Shown: positions 33,970-43,117, counted from the stretch's first letter. The stretch: DNA of 64,000 bases from CAWIUB01 sp963839995 (GCA_963839995.1 CAWIXH010000001.1:310001-374000), one strand, 5' to 3'. A program made the numbers and translations. The notes: generated by a model not told the origin, from the sequence alone.

Positions 33970-34167
33970 ATGACTGCTCACTTGCGGATCGTCCGGGGTG
34001 AGCCGACCGCGGAGGAGTTGGCGGCTTTGACGGCCGTAGTAGCTGCGGCTGCCACCTCAGCCGAATCCCCTTCACCGACGCCGATTCGCGGCCGCTGGAA
34101 CGACCCAGCTCACGCGCACCGGCGCTACTGGCGGTCGGGTCCGGGTGGGTGGGGCGCTGCCCGCTGA
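33970..34167 (+). CDS. accE: Acyl-CoA carboxylase epsilon subunit
   Basis: A 65-residue protein whose N-terminus, LRIVRGEPTAEELAALTAVV, is the family signature. The C-terminus is Arg/Trp-rich with WNDPAHAHRR. Epsilon subunits bridge the alpha and beta subunits and boost activity. ATG 33970 is preferred to a GTG at 33958. It lies 58 bp after accD5, separated by a hairpin. Confidence 0.9.
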   Translation: MTAHLRIVRGEPTAEELAALTAVVAAAATSAESPSPTPIRGRWNDPAHAHRRYWRSGPGGWGAAR

Positions 34168-34220
34168 GGCAACGACGTGCTCGGCGTCCGACGCCCCGGC
34201 ATCCGGGCAGACTGTGGCTC

Positions 34221-35201
34221 GTGTTGGTCTTACGTCGAGCTGAGATCGAGGCGCTGCTCGATCCGGATGCGCTGCGGCAGGCAGTGGCACAGGCCATGAT
34301 GGACGTGAGTATGGGACGTGCGTCGATGCCACCCCGGATCGCTGCCACCGTCCCGGATCGGGGTTTGCTGGCCGCGATGCCCGCCTACCTGCCCAGCGCC
34401 GGCGAGATGGCAGCGAAGCTGGTAACCCTGTTTCCGGGCAATGCAACCGCCAGCTTGCCGACCCATCAGGCTGTGGTGATCGTCTTCGACGCGCAGACCG
34501 GCCAGCCGATGGCCCTGCTCGACGGGACATCGATCACGACGGCTCGTACGGCCGCTGGATCGGCGTTGTCCGTCGAGTTGCTTGCATCACCGGACGCGGA
34601 GGTTCTCGCAATCTTGGGAAGCGGTGTGCAGGCCCGGGCACACGCCGAGGCGGTCGTGCGCGTGCGTCCCATTCAGCGAATCCGTATCGCGGCCCGGAAC
34701 CGGGAACGCGCCGCCGCCCTGGCCGCCGACCTGCAGGCACAACTGAACGTCTCGGTCACCGCAACCGACTACCCCCGAGCCTGCTCTGGCGCCCACGTGA
34801 TTTGTGCGGCAACCCACTCGGCCGAGCCGGTGGTCCGGCGCGATTTGGTCGATCCGGGAACGCACATCACCTCGGTTGGCTATAACACCGCCGGACGGGA
34901 GGTCGACTCCGCCACGGTCGCTGCGGCCGTCGTGGTCGTCGAGTCTCGCGACGCCGTCTTGGCGCCACCCCCGGCCGGCTCCAATGACCTGCTCACGCCA
35001 CTCGCCGAAGGCCTCATCGGGGCCGAGCATATCCACGCCGAGATCGGCGAACTGCTCGCCGGTCGCCGCCCGGGACGAACATCGCCCGAGCAGATCACGC
35101 TGTACAAGTCCGTCGGCGTCGCTGCCCAGGACGTCGCAGCCGCCGGCCTCGTCCTCGCCGCAGCCCGCGCCTCCGGCGTCGGGGTGGACATCGAGATCTG
35201 A
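34221..35201 (+). CDS. Ornithine cyclodeaminase/mu-crystallin family protein
   Basis: The 326-residue NAD-dependent enzyme fold begins LRRAEIEALLDPDALRQAVA. It has PPRIAATVP, AAKLVTLFPGNATASLPTHQ, LLDGTSITTARTAAGSALSV (substrate and dimer region), the Rossmann loop ILGSGVQARAHAEAV and GVAAQDVAAAGLVL at the end. Family members deaminate ornithine or alanine, or reduce imines and ketimines; the exact substrate is unclear. Start GTG 34221. Confidence 0.87.
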   Translation: MLVLRRAEIEALLDPDALRQAVAQAMMDVSMGRASMPPRIAATVPDRGLLAAMPAYLPSAGEMAAKLVTLFPGNATASLPTHQAVVIVFDAQTGQPMALLDGTSITTARTAAGSALSVELLASPDAEVLAILGSGVQARAHAEAVVRVRPIQRIRIAARNRERAAALAADLQAQLNVSVTATDYPRACSGAHVICAATHSAEPVVRRDLVDPGTHITSVGYNTAGREVDSATVAAAVVVVESRDAVLAPPPAGSNDLLTPLAEGLIGAEHIHAEIGELLAGRRPGRTSPEQITLYKSVGVAAQDVAAAGLVLAAARASGVGVDIEI

Positions 35202-35289
35202 CCATGCCGCGGCGGCGCCCGCTGTATCACCGGTGCGAGGCTGTGCTCCTGCCCGACGAGTGATCCACCTCAGCCAAGGAGGGATCATT

Positions 35290-35916
35290 ATGACCGATCC
35301 CGGTACCACGCAGCCTGCGCCGCGGCGATCCGCGCCTTACCCCGCGACGCGCACGCAATGGGCGATCGTCGCCGGTGTGGGGATCTGGCAGGTGGTGCTG
35401 GCCTTGCTCGCGGTCGTGGCCATGTTCTGGACGTGGACGATCGCCGAGCGGATCAGCGCCGCGGTGTCGTCGGTCCACGTGCAGTGGATCGGTCCGGACT
35501 TCACGGTGTCGGCCACCACAGCCGCGCTGTTGCTGGCCGGTGTGGCCGGCGTAACCGGCAGTGTGGTGCAGACCGTGGGTGTCTTCTCCTCCCGGGTGGG
35601 GCGGCGCACCTTCGAAGGCAGCTACGCCTGGTGGTACGTGCTGCGGCCGTTCGCCGCATGCCTGCTGGCGATTCTGTTCATGGCGGCGGTCCGCGCCGGT
35701 CAGCTCGGCGTCGGGACGGACACCAGCAACGGCGCGACGCCGATGCTCGCCTTCCTGGCAGGCGGGCTGGCCGGACTGTTCACCGACCGGGTGCTGCAAC
35801 AAATGCGTGCGCTGCTCGGGGCGACCAGTACGGAGTGGAAAGCGTCCGAGCAGCAGATGCCCAACGCCGCGCCGCCGGAGCAAGCGAGTCGAGCAACCCA
35901 GCCTGCGCCCATCTGA
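35290..35916 (+). CDS. Four-helix hypothetical membrane protein
   Basis: 208 residues with hydrophobic segments at about 24-50, 72-95, 112-135 and 148-165, flanked by a Pro-rich N-terminus and a polar C-terminal tail with DRVLQQMRALLGATSTEW. A clear AAGGAGGGA ribosome site precedes ATG 35290. No family recognised. It converges with nhaA. Confidence 0.7.
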   Translation: MTDPGTTQPAPRRSAPYPATRTQWAIVAGVGIWQVVLALLAVVAMFWTWTIAERISAAVSSVHVQWIGPDFTVSATTAALLLAGVAGVTGSVVQTVGVFSSRVGRRTFEGSYAWWYVLRPFAACLLAILFMAAVRAGQLGVGTDTSNGATPMLAFLAGGLAGLFTDRVLQQMRALLGATSTEWKASEQQMPNAAPPEQASRATQPAPI

Positions 35917-35934
35917 CGCATCTGCGGCGCCAGC

Positions 35935-37143
35935 CTATTCTGTAGGCACTTTCGCGCCCCGCCCGACGAGGCGGAGAAGGAACGAACCCAGCAACGCGGC
36001 GACGAGCGATCCGGTGAAGATGCCGACCTTGGCATTGTTGATCAAGCTTTGATCCGAATAGGCGAGATCGGCGATGAACATTGCCACGGTGAAGCCGATA
36101 CCGCCGAGAGCGGCCACCGGCCAAACCTCCCGCGGCGGCATATCCATGGGCAGCGAACCCACCCGCGATCGCAGCATGACGAGCGTGCCGCCAGCGATGC
36201 CAAGTGTCTTGCCGACGACCATCGCTGCCGCCACCGCCCAGGTCAGGCGCTGGCCCAGGGCGTCACCCAGTGCTCCACCGCGTAGATAGACGCCGGCATT
36301 GGCGAGGGCGAACAGCGGGACGATCACGAAGGCGCTGATCGGGTGCAGCCTGTGCTCGAGGTCCTCGAGTACGGCGCGTCCGCGAACCGGACGAGCCGGA
36401 GTGAGCAACCCGAGCAGGACGCCCGCGATCGTGGCGTGGATGCCGGATTCCAGCAGGCCGACCCATACGACCGCGGCCGGCAGGATGTAGGCCCACGGGC
36501 TGCTCACCCGTCGGCGCATCGCGACTACGATGGCCAAGCCGGCAGCCGCGATCCCCGCCCAGCCCCAGGAGATGTGAGCGGAATAGAAGACCGCGATCAC
36601 GACGATCGCGATCAGGTCGTCGACGATGGCGATCGAGAGCAAGGAGAGCTTCGCGCCACCGCTTGCGGAACGACCCACCAACGCGAGCACCCCGACGGCG
36701 AACGCGATGTCGGTGGCCATCGGCACACCCCAGCCGCGACCCGCGTCGCCGCTTGGCGCGATCAGCAGGAACAACAGCGCGGGTAGCGCGACGCCACCGA
36801 TCGCGGCCACCGCGGGCATCGCCGCCGCGCCGGGACTGCGCAACTCGCCGATAACGAGCTCGCGTTTGATCTCCAGCCCGACAACGAAGAAGAACACCGC
36901 CATGACTCCGTCGTTGATCCAGCCGATCAGCTCCTCGTGGATTGCCCACTGGCCGTATCCGACGGTGAGCTCGTGATGCCAGAAGTCTTGATAGGAGACA
37001 GCGGCCGGCGAATTGGCCCAGATGAGCGCGATCACCGCGGCCAACAGCAGCAGCACTCCACCGACGGCCTCGTCGTGCAGGAAGTCGCGCAGGAATGCCG
37101 CCAATCCGCGGCGCTGGCGCTCCTGCTGCGGAACATCGGCCAC
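35935..37143 (-). CDS. nhaA: Na+/H+ antiporter NhaA
   Basis: A 402-residue antiporter. ATDIAFAVGVLALVG and the paired ion-binding aspartates in SIAIVDDLIAIVVIAVFYS are diagnostic. GVMAVFFFVVGLEIKRELV (early helices) and PMDMPPREVWPVAALGGIGF (near the C-terminus) also match. It exchanges cytoplasmic Na+ for protons. GTG 37143 sits just after GGGAGGT and begins VADVPQQERQRRG; the frame is open to 37176. Confidence 0.94.
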   Translation of the reverse strand: MADVPQQERQRRGLAAFLRDFLHDEAVGGVLLLLAAVIALIWANSPAAVSYQDFWHHELTVGYGQWAIHEELIGWINDGVMAVFFFVVGLEIKRELVIGELRSPGAAAMPAVAAIGGVALPALLFLLIAPSGDAGRGWGVPMATDIAFAVGVLALVGRSASGGAKLSLLSIAIVDDLIAIVVIAVFYSAHISWGWAGIAAAGLAIVVAMRRRVSSPWAYILPAAVVWVGLLESGIHATIAGVLLGLLTPARPVRGRAVLEDLEHRLHPISAFVIVPLFALANAGVYLRGGALGDALGQRLTWAVAAAMVVGKTLGIAGGTLVMLRSRVGSLPMDMPPREVWPVAALGGIGFTVAMFIADLAYSDQSLINNAKVGIFTGSLVAALLGSFLLRLVGRGAKVPTE

Positions 37144-37271
37144 CGGGACCTCCCAGCGGTCGCGTCCGGACGGCACGCCACGCTATCGCAGCGCGCGATC
37201 GGTCCTGGGCGGCCACCCGCTAGGTCGAGCGCGCAACAACCCGCGACGGATAGCTCCGCTACCCTCTTCGG

Positions 37272-38435
37272 GTGCCCGACAGCTCCCGCAGAACGTCCGC
37301 TCCGTCGATCGTTATCGGCGCTGGCGGTACCGGCGGACACATCTATCCGGGCCTGGCGGTCGCCGATGCGATTCGCGTGAAGCGGCCCGATGCCGAGATT
37401 GTCTTCGTAGGGACACCGCGCGGGCTGGAAGGCAGGCTGATCCCGAGGGCTGGGTACGAGCTCGTGACCGTCGACATGCTGCCGTTCTCGACGAGTCTGG
37501 GCTGGCGGATGGTGCTGTTCCCGTTCGCGCTGGTCCGCGCGGCCGCGCAGAGCCGTCGGCTGCTGCGCCAGCGGGACGCGGACGTGGTGCTCGGCATGGG
37601 CGGCTACCCCAGCGTTCCCGCGGTTGTCGCGGCCTTCTTCACCCGCCGGCCACGCATCATCCATGAGTCCAACGCGACGCCCGGGCTCGCGAACCGGTTC
37701 GTGAGCCGGTTCGTCCCGAACATCGCGCTGGCCTTCGACGCCGGAGCGATCAAGGGCTCCGGGCACCGGCACATGCGGGTGGTAGGCATGCCGCTGAACA
37801 GCTCACTCGCCGGCTTCGACCGTGAGGCGCTGCGGGACGAGGCGCGTGCGCACTTCGGCGTGGCGCCCAACCAGCGCATGGTGCTCGTGAACGGTGGCAG
37901 CCTCGGCGCGGTGAGGTTAAGCCAGTCCGCGGTCGAGCTGGCCGGGCGCTGGCAAGATCGCGACGACGTCAAGCTGGTGATCAAGGCCGGCAAAGACCAG
38001 CTCGAGTCGTTGCAGGCCCAGCTGGCCGCCAGCGGAGGCGACCGGGTCGCATCGGCCGTCGCCTACCTCGATCGGATGGATCTGGCCTACGCCGCCTCGG
38101 ACCTCGCCGTATGTCGCGCCGGGTCGGGCACGGTCGCCGAGCTCGCTCACGTCGGCCTGCCGGCGATCCTCGTGCCGTACCCGAGCGCCGCGCACGACCA
38201 CCAGTCCTTCAATGCGCAGGCGCTCGTCGACACCGGCGGGGCGCTGATGCTGCGCAACGACGAAGTCAGCGCGCAACGGCTGGACGAACTGCTCGAGCCG
38301 GTGCTCAGCGACCCGGCGGCGCTGGCCAAGATGGCCGCGGCCGTGCATCAGCCCGTCCACACCAACGCGGCCGCGGAGCTTGCCGACTGGGTCCTCCAGC
38401 TGGCCGGCGCAAGCACCGAAAGGGAGCCAGCGTGA
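37272..38435 (+). CDS. MurG paralogue, GT28 glycosyltransferase
   Basis: A 387-residue GT-B enzyme with the MurG nucleotide/lipid motifs: IVIGAGGTGGHIYPGLAVAD, VLGMGGYPSVPAVVAAFFTR, HESNATPGLANRF, and C-terminal CRAGSGTVAELAHVGLPAIL with PSAAHDHQSFNAQAL. MurG adds GlcNAc to lipid I; its motif GNPVR here reads GMPLN and INGGSxGA reads VNGGSLGA. Its position outside a division/cell-wall cluster, overlapping a sugar 4,6-dehydratase gene, suggests a paralogue using another sugar on a polyprenyl or glycan acceptor. A second, housekeeping MurG should exist. Confidence 0.85.
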   Translation: MPDSSRRTSAPSIVIGAGGTGGHIYPGLAVADAIRVKRPDAEIVFVGTPRGLEGRLIPRAGYELVTVDMLPFSTSLGWRMVLFPFALVRAAAQSRRLLRQRDADVVLGMGGYPSVPAVVAAFFTRRPRIIHESNATPGLANRFVSRFVPNIALAFDAGAIKGSGHRHMRVVGMPLNSSLAGFDREALRDEARAHFGVAPNQRMVLVNGGSLGAVRLSQSAVELAGRWQDRDDVKLVIKAGKDQLESLQAQLAASGGDRVASAVAYLDRMDLAYAASDLAVCRAGSGTVAELAHVGLPAILVPYPSAAHDHQSFNAQALVDTGGALMLRNDEVSAQRLDELLEPVLSDPAALAKMAAAVHQPVHTNAAAELADWVLQLAGASTEREPA

Positions 38436-39436
38436 CGAGCAGCAACGGCGAGTGGGCGGGGCACACCGTCCTCGTCACGGGCGCCGAAGGGTTCATCGGC
38501 AGCACGCTGGTCGACACGCTGGTCGAGCGTGGGGCGCGCGTACGCGCGTTCGTGCACTACAAGCCTTACGCCGAAAGGGGGAACCTCGCCCGGTACCTCG
38601 GTGTCCCGGACTCCCCCGTCACGGTGAAGGCCGGTGACTTGCGCGACGCCGGGCAGCTCATCGACGCGGTCGACGGCTGCGACACGGTCTTCCACCTCGG
38701 TGCCCTGATCGGCATCCCGTACAGCTACGAGGCCCCCGACTCCTACGTGCAGACGAACGTCGGCGGCACGTTGAACGTGGCCGATGCGTGCCGCCGGCAC
38801 GGCGCCCGCCTGGTGCATACCTCGACCAGCGAGACGTACGGCACGGCGCTGACCGTCCCGATCGCCGAGACCCATCCGCTGCAGCCGCAGTCGCCCTACT
38901 CGGCGTCCAAGATCGGCGCCGACATGATGGCGCTGTCCTTCTGGCACGCGTTCGAGCTACCGGTGTCGGTGGTGCGGCCGTTCAACTGCTACGGGCCGCG
39001 GCAGTCGGCGCGGGCGGTGATCCCGACGATCCTGGGGCAGCTGCACGCCGGGGTCACCGAGCTCAAGCTCGGCGCGACGACGCCCACCCGCGACTTCACC
39101 TTCGTCACCGACACCGCAGCGGGCTTCCTGGCCGTGGCGCAGGCGCAGAAGAGCCTCGGCGAGGTCATCAACATCGGCAGCGGCCAGGAGATCTCGGTCG
39201 GCGACCTGGCCCGACTGCTGATCGAGGTGTCTGGGAAGGACGCCCGGGTCGTCACCGACACTGAGCGCATCCGGCCGAGCGGCAGCGAGGTCGAGCGACT
39301 GCTCGCCGACAACACCAAGGCACGCGAGCTATCCGGCTGGACGCCGCAGGTGTCGCTGCGCGACGGCCTGCAGCGCACGTCGGACTGGATTCGCGAGAAT
39401 CTCAACGTCGCGACCGCGCTGCGTTACCAGGTCTGA
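38432..39436 (+). CDS. LegB-like NAD-dependent sugar 4,6-dehydratase
   Basis: The 334-residue extended SDR has GAEGFIGSTLVDTLVERGAR (Rossmann), HLGALIGIPYSYEAPDSYVQ, HTSTSETYGTA and the YSASKIGADMMALSF catalytic Tyr-x3-Lys. It resembles UDP-GlcNAc/GDP-sugar 4,6-dehydratases of the LegB group that start legionaminate or bacillosamine-like routes. GTG 38432 overlaps the MurG-like stop (GTGA), so the two act in one operon. It probably supplies the modified sugar transferred by that protein. Confidence 0.86.
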   Translation: MTSSNGEWAGHTVLVTGAEGFIGSTLVDTLVERGARVRAFVHYKPYAERGNLARYLGVPDSPVTVKAGDLRDAGQLIDAVDGCDTVFHLGALIGIPYSYEAPDSYVQTNVGGTLNVADACRRHGARLVHTSTSETYGTALTVPIAETHPLQPQSPYSASKIGADMMALSFWHAFELPVSVVRPFNCYGPRQSARAVIPTILGQLHAGVTELKLGATTPTRDFTFVTDTAAGFLAVAQAQKSLGEVINIGSGQEISVGDLARLLIEVSGKDARVVTDTERIRPSGSEVERLLADNTKARELSGWTPQVSLRDGLQRTSDWIRENLNVATALRYQV

Positions 39437-39464
39437 GTTACCAGGGCGGGAGGGGGGTAGCGCT

Positions 39465-40034
39465 GTGTCCACGGTCGGCGCAAGTGCCAGCAGTCAGGCG
39501 AATCGCACGGCGCTGGCGGCCGTGCTGGCCCTCGGTGCCGGGGTAGCGGTCGCGCTTGGCGTGTACGCCAAGGTGCATACCCCGGCCGGTCGGCCACTGT
39601 TCACGCTCGGCTTCTCCGGCATGCTGCAGATGAAGGCGTGGCTGACCACCGTGGCAACCGCCCTGCTACTGGTGCAGCTCGGCACGGCACTGTGGATGTG
39701 GGGCCGGCTGCCGGGTGCAGGCGCCGCCCCCGGGTGGGCATCGATCGTCCACCGGTGGAGCGGCACCGTCGCATTCGTGGTTACCCTGCCGGTGGCGTTC
39801 CACTGCATCTGGGCCCTCGGCTTCGCCACAGGCAGCACCCGCGTCGTCGTCCACGGCGTGGCGGGATGCGCGTTCTACGGGGCGTACGCCGCCAAGATGC
39901 TCGGCCTGCGGCAGCGGCGGTTACCGGGCTGGGCGCTGCCAATACTCGGCGGGAGCGTCCTCGGGTTGCTCGTGGTGATCTGGCTCACCGCCGCACTGTG
40001 GTTCTTCACCCGCTCCGGCCTACCGCTGAGCTGA
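39465..40034 (+). CDS. DUF6529-type membrane protein
   Basis: A 189-residue polytopic protein with five hydrophobic segments at about 18-36, 58-80, 98-118, 125-145 and 152-175. His residues fall within or beside helices (IVHRWSGTVAF, PVAFHCIWALGF, VVVHGVAGC), a spacing like heme-ligating cytochrome b561/ferric reductase cores. It starts with GTG 39465 and is followed 12 bp later by the Rieske protein gene, as in other actinomycetes. It is likely the membrane electron-transfer partner. Heme binding is inferred, not proven. Confidence 0.8.
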   Translation: MSTVGASASSQANRTALAAVLALGAGVAVALGVYAKVHTPAGRPLFTLGFSGMLQMKAWLTTVATALLLVQLGTALWMWGRLPGAGAAPGWASIVHRWSGTVAFVVTLPVAFHCIWALGFATGSTRVVVHGVAGCAFYGAYAAKMLGLRQRRLPGWALPILGGSVLGLLVVIWLTAALWFFTRSGLPLS

Positions 40035-40046
40035 CCGGAGGCGACG

Positions 40047-40493
40047 ATGTCCGCGTTCACCATCTCCCGGCGCTCCATGATGAGCGGCCTCACCGCGACG
40101 CTCGTCGGCGCGGTGGCGGGCTTCGTCGTGGCGCGGCACAGTAGCGCGGCGCACGCGAAAGGCGTGACCACGGGCGCGAACGGGTACGGCGCCGCACCCG
40201 CGACCGGGCGCCTGCTCGCTCCGGTGGACCAAGTTCCGGCCGGCGGCGGGCTGATCCTGTCCGGACAACGGATCGTCCTCACCCGTGACGCCGGAGGAGC
40301 CGTGCACGCCTTCTCCGCCGTCTGCACCCATCAGGGCTGCACGGTCGGCTCGGTCGACAACGGCGCGATCATCTGCCCCTGCCACGGCAGCCAGTTCAAC
40401 GCCGACACCGGCGCCGTGCTCGCCGGGCCCGCCACCAGCCCGCTGCCCGCGATCGGCGTCGTCGAACGCAGCGGCAACATCTACACCGGCTAG
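40047..40493 (+). CDS. Tat-exported Rieske [2Fe-2S] protein
   Basis: A 148-residue protein. A twin-arginine signal (ISRRSMMSGLTATLVGAVAG) is followed by a Rieske fold with CTHQGC (Cys93, His95) and CPCHGS (Cys110, His113), the full cluster ligand set, and the Cys98/Cys112 disulphide positions. It would fold in the cytoplasm and be exported by Tat to act outside the membrane. It lies between the DUF6529 membrane protein and a tiny membrane ORF, forming a small electron-transfer operon. Confidence 0.92.
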   Translation: MSAFTISRRSMMSGLTATLVGAVAGFVVARHSSAAHAKGVTTGANGYGAAPATGRLLAPVDQVPAGGGLILSGQRIVLTRDAGGAVHAFSAVCTHQGCTVGSVDNGAIICPCHGSQFNADTGAVLAGPATSPLPAIGVVERSGNIYTG

Positions 40494-41872
40494 GAGGCCG
40501 CGATGCGATGGTGGCGAGTACTACCGACGCTGCTCTGGTTGGCGGCGGTCGGGTTCGCGATCGGCGCGCTGATCGCGCTGTCCTGAGCCCGGCGAGTGCG
40601 GGCAGCGTACCCGGCCAGCACGAGGATGAGCGCGGCACCGTAGAGCAGCTGGCCCAGCACCCGCGAGACGCCGAAGTCGCCCTGGACCAGATAGAACAGC
40701 GACGACGCGAGGACCACAGGCAACCATTCGATCGCCCCTGTCATGGCGACCAGCGCGAGCAGCAGCAGCGCGTACCAGCCGTACTCCGGCGTAGCAACGA
40801 GCAGCGCGACTCCGGCGACCATCACCGCGGTCCGCTCGGGCGCGTCCGGATCGCCGCGGCGTGCCGCCCAGATCGTGGCCGCGAGGAGCAGCAGCACCGC
40901 CGCGACGCTTGCCGCCGCGCCGGGCAGGACGAGACGGAGCAGCAGATTGCGTGAGCTACTCTCCTCGTCCAGGTAGCCAGGCAGGAACCCGATCACGTCG
41001 CCACCCACGGCAGCGACATGTGGCAGGTAGGCCAGCACGATCAGGGCGACGGCGGCGCCGACCACCAGCACAGGGCGGCGCCGGAGCAACGAGGGCAGGA
41101 TCAGCGCCGGGTACAGCTTGACCGCGACCGCCGCACCTGCCAGCGCGCCGGCCAGGCCGGGCCGCCGAGCGGATCGCAGGGCCAGGACCGTAAGCAGCAC
41201 GGCCAGCCAGTCGACGTGTGCGTTGTTGCCGAGCTCGACGACGGTCACCGGGCACCAGGCCCACAGTGCGACCGTCCAGACCGGCCGGCCGAGCGCGAGT
41301 GCACGGCGCGCCAGCAGCCATGCCACTACGACGGCGCCGAGCGCTGCCGCCAGCTGAAGCGGCAGCAGGCCACCGTGCCCGAACGAGACCAGCCGGATCA
41401 GCACGAACGCGGCCTGCGCGACCGGCGGATACACGGTATGCACGCTCGGGCGATTGATCGCGCTGCAGGATCCGTCGGGCAACGGCCACGCACAGCGCTC
41501 ATGGTCGGGGAAGAAGAACGAATCCCGAAGCTCGCCCAGCTGCGGCGCCGACGGAACGTACCGGTACGGATCGACGCCGGCGAGTTGCACCTTGGCGTCC
41601 CACGCGTAGCGGTAGGCATCGTCGGACGACGCCGGCCGGATCGTCATCGCGGCAATCTGCAGGGCGACGCCTATACCAAGGACGAGGACCACGGCCTGGC
41701 GCGGTGCGAGAGCGGCCCGGGAGAGCAGCAGGACGGCGAGCAGGAACAACGGGATCGTCACGCACTCCAGCTCGAGCGTGCGCAGCGGGAGTGCTGGACG
41801 TAGCACGAACGCCAGGAGCTCGGCCCCCAGAACGCCGGCCAGCGCCCAGCGCACCAGGTCTCGTCGCCCCAC
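40490..41872 (-). CDS. GT87-type polyprenyl-phosphate mannosyltransferase
   Basis: A 460-residue protein with about ten membrane helices. Near the N-terminus the DUF2029/GT87 motif SSDDAYRYAWDAKVQLAGVD contains the acidic catalytic site, followed by VDPYRYVPSAP, INRPSVHTVYPPVAQAAFVL and LGNNAHVDWLAVLLTVLAL. Such GT-C enzymes add mannose or related sugars from polyprenyl phosphates outside the membrane. The last 30 or so residues are hydrophilic and overlap the 27-residue ORF on the other strand, so the natural end may be poorly constrained. Start GTG 41872. Confidence 0.86.
   Translation of the reverse strand: MGRRDLVRWALAGVLGAELLAFVLRPALPLRTLELECVTIPLFLLAVLLLSRAALAPRQAVVLVLGIGVALQIAAMTIRPASSDDAYRYAWDAKVQLAGVDPYRYVPSAPQLGELRDSFFFPDHERCAWPLPDGSCSAINRPSVHTVYPPVAQAAFVLIRLVSFGHGGLLPLQLAAALGAVVVAWLLARRALALGRPVWTVALWAWCPVTVVELGNNAHVDWLAVLLTVLALRSARRPGLAGALAGAAVAVKLYPALILPSLLRRRPVLVVGAAVALIVLAYLPHVAAVGGDVIGFLPGYLDEESSSRNLLLRLVLPGAAASVAAVLLLLAATIWAARRGDPDAPERTAVMVAGVALLVATPEYGWYALLLLALVAMTGAIEWLPVVLASSLFYLVQGDFGVSRVLGQLLYGAALILVLAGYAARTRRAQDSAISAPIANPTAANQSSVGSTRHHRIAAS
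40503..40586 (+). CDS. 27-residue single-helix membrane peptide
   Basis: The ATG at 40503 with an AGGAGG site 6-11 nt upstream encodes MRWWRVLPTLLWLAAVGFAI plus GALIALS, a basic-aromatic start followed by one perfect transmembrane helix. It begins 9 nt after the Rieske stop, so co-translation is likely. It lies antisense to the C-terminal tail of the GT87 gene. I know no named family. It could be a subunit stabilising the Rieske/DUF6529 complex, like small subunits of other respiratory complexes. Confidence 0.6.
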   Translation: MRWWRVLPTLLWLAAVGFAIGALIALS

Positions 41873-41974
41873 CGGTCGAGCCTCGCAGCCGAGGCCGCCC
41901 TGATGAAGCCCAGACGCGCGAAGTTCCCGGCTCCGTAAGGGTCGTCGGCCCTGACGCGGGACAGACTTGACGGC

Positions 41975-43117
41975 ATGCGAATCAGCGCGCTGCGCTCGCC
42001 CGCGCTGTGGCCGACCTTCCATGGTCACGTCCGGTCGGTTGGGCTGACCGCCCGGCTCGGGCGCGCCCTGGGGATCGCCCTGGGGATCTGCTTCATCACC
42101 GGGCTGATCAGCCGCTATCACTACACGCCATGGAGCTGGGTGGCGATCCCCGCCGTGCCGGTGTGGGGTTACCGGCTCACCCAGGGCCTGCACGTGATCA
42201 CCGGCATCGTGTCGATCCCGCTCCTGCTCGTCAAGCTCTGGTCGGTGGCGCCGAAGCTGTTCCAGTGGCCGCCGGTCCGCTCGGTCGCGCACGGGCTGGA
42301 ACGGCTGAGCATCGCGGTACTCGTCAGCTCGTCGCTGCTCGAGGTGGTCAGCGGTCTGCTCAACGTCCTGAACTGGTACCCCTGGCCGTGGTCGTTCATC
42401 GACGTGCACCACTGGCTGGCTTGGGTCGTCGCCGGTTCGGCGCTGCTGCATGTTTCGGTCAAGTTGCCGCTGATCCGCCGTGGCCTCGGCGAGCCACTCG
42501 CCGCTCCCGCCCCCGCCGCGCCGTCGGACGGCATCAGCCGGCGAGGCGTCCTGATCGCCACCGGCGCCGGGCTCGGCGTCGTCGCGTTGACAACGGCCGG
42601 GCAGACACTCGCGCCGTTGGAGCCGATCGCCCTGCTCGCGCCGCGCCGGCCCAGTCGCGGCCCGCAGCACGTCCCGATCAACCGGACCGCGGACCAGGCA
42701 GGCGTGCGCTCCGTCGCGCGGTCGCCCGACTACCGGCTGACGGTGCTCGGGCCCACCCCGTTCGACCTCGACCTGGCCGGACTCGAGGCCCTGCCGACCG
42801 TCGAACGGGACCTGCCGATCGCCTGCGTCGAGGGCTGGAGTATCGGCGCGCGCTGGGCCGGACCGCGCTTGCTCGACCTCGTCCGACGGGCCGGTGGAAC
42901 CGCAGCGGCCAAGGTCGTCGTCGTCTCGTTGGAGCCGGCCGGCGCGTACCGGGCGTCGACGATCAGCGGCCCGCAGTTGCGCGCGGCGCTGCTCGCCACG
43001 CACCTGAACGGCGAGCGACTCAGCATCGACCATGGCTATCCAGCACGGCTGATCGCACCGGACCGGGCCGGCGTGTTCAACACCAAGTGGGTCAACCGGA
43101 TCGAGGTGAGGGCATGA
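41975..43117 (+). CDS. Membrane b-type domain fused to molybdopterin oxidoreductase
   Basis: 380 residues in two parts. Residues 1-170 hold four helices with His49, His73, His145/146 and His159 placed as in a di-heme cytochrome b (RYHYTPW, GLHVITG, DVHHWLAW, LLHVSVK). After a linker comes a twin-arginine motif (SRRGVLIATGAGLGVV, 188-203), then an exported sulfite-oxidase-type Moco domain with the Mo ligand Cys284 in LPIACVEGWSIGARWAGPRL. It likely passes electrons between a periplasmic substrate and the membrane. Its stop overlaps the next gene (ATGA). Confidence 0.88.
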   Translation: MRISALRSPALWPTFHGHVRSVGLTARLGRALGIALGICFITGLISRYHYTPWSWVAIPAVPVWGYRLTQGLHVITGIVSIPLLLVKLWSVAPKLFQWPPVRSVAHGLERLSIAVLVSSSLLEVVSGLLNVLNWYPWPWSFIDVHHWLAWVVAGSALLHVSVKLPLIRRGLGEPLAAPAPAAPSDGISRRGVLIATGAGLGVVALTTAGQTLAPLEPIALLAPRRPSRGPQHVPINRTADQAGVRSVARSPDYRLTVLGPTPFDLDLAGLEALPTVERDLPIACVEGWSIGARWAGPRLLDLVRRAGGTAAAKVVVVSLEPAGAYRASTISGPQLRAALLATHLNGERLSIDHGYPARLIAPDRAGVFNTKWVNRIEVRA

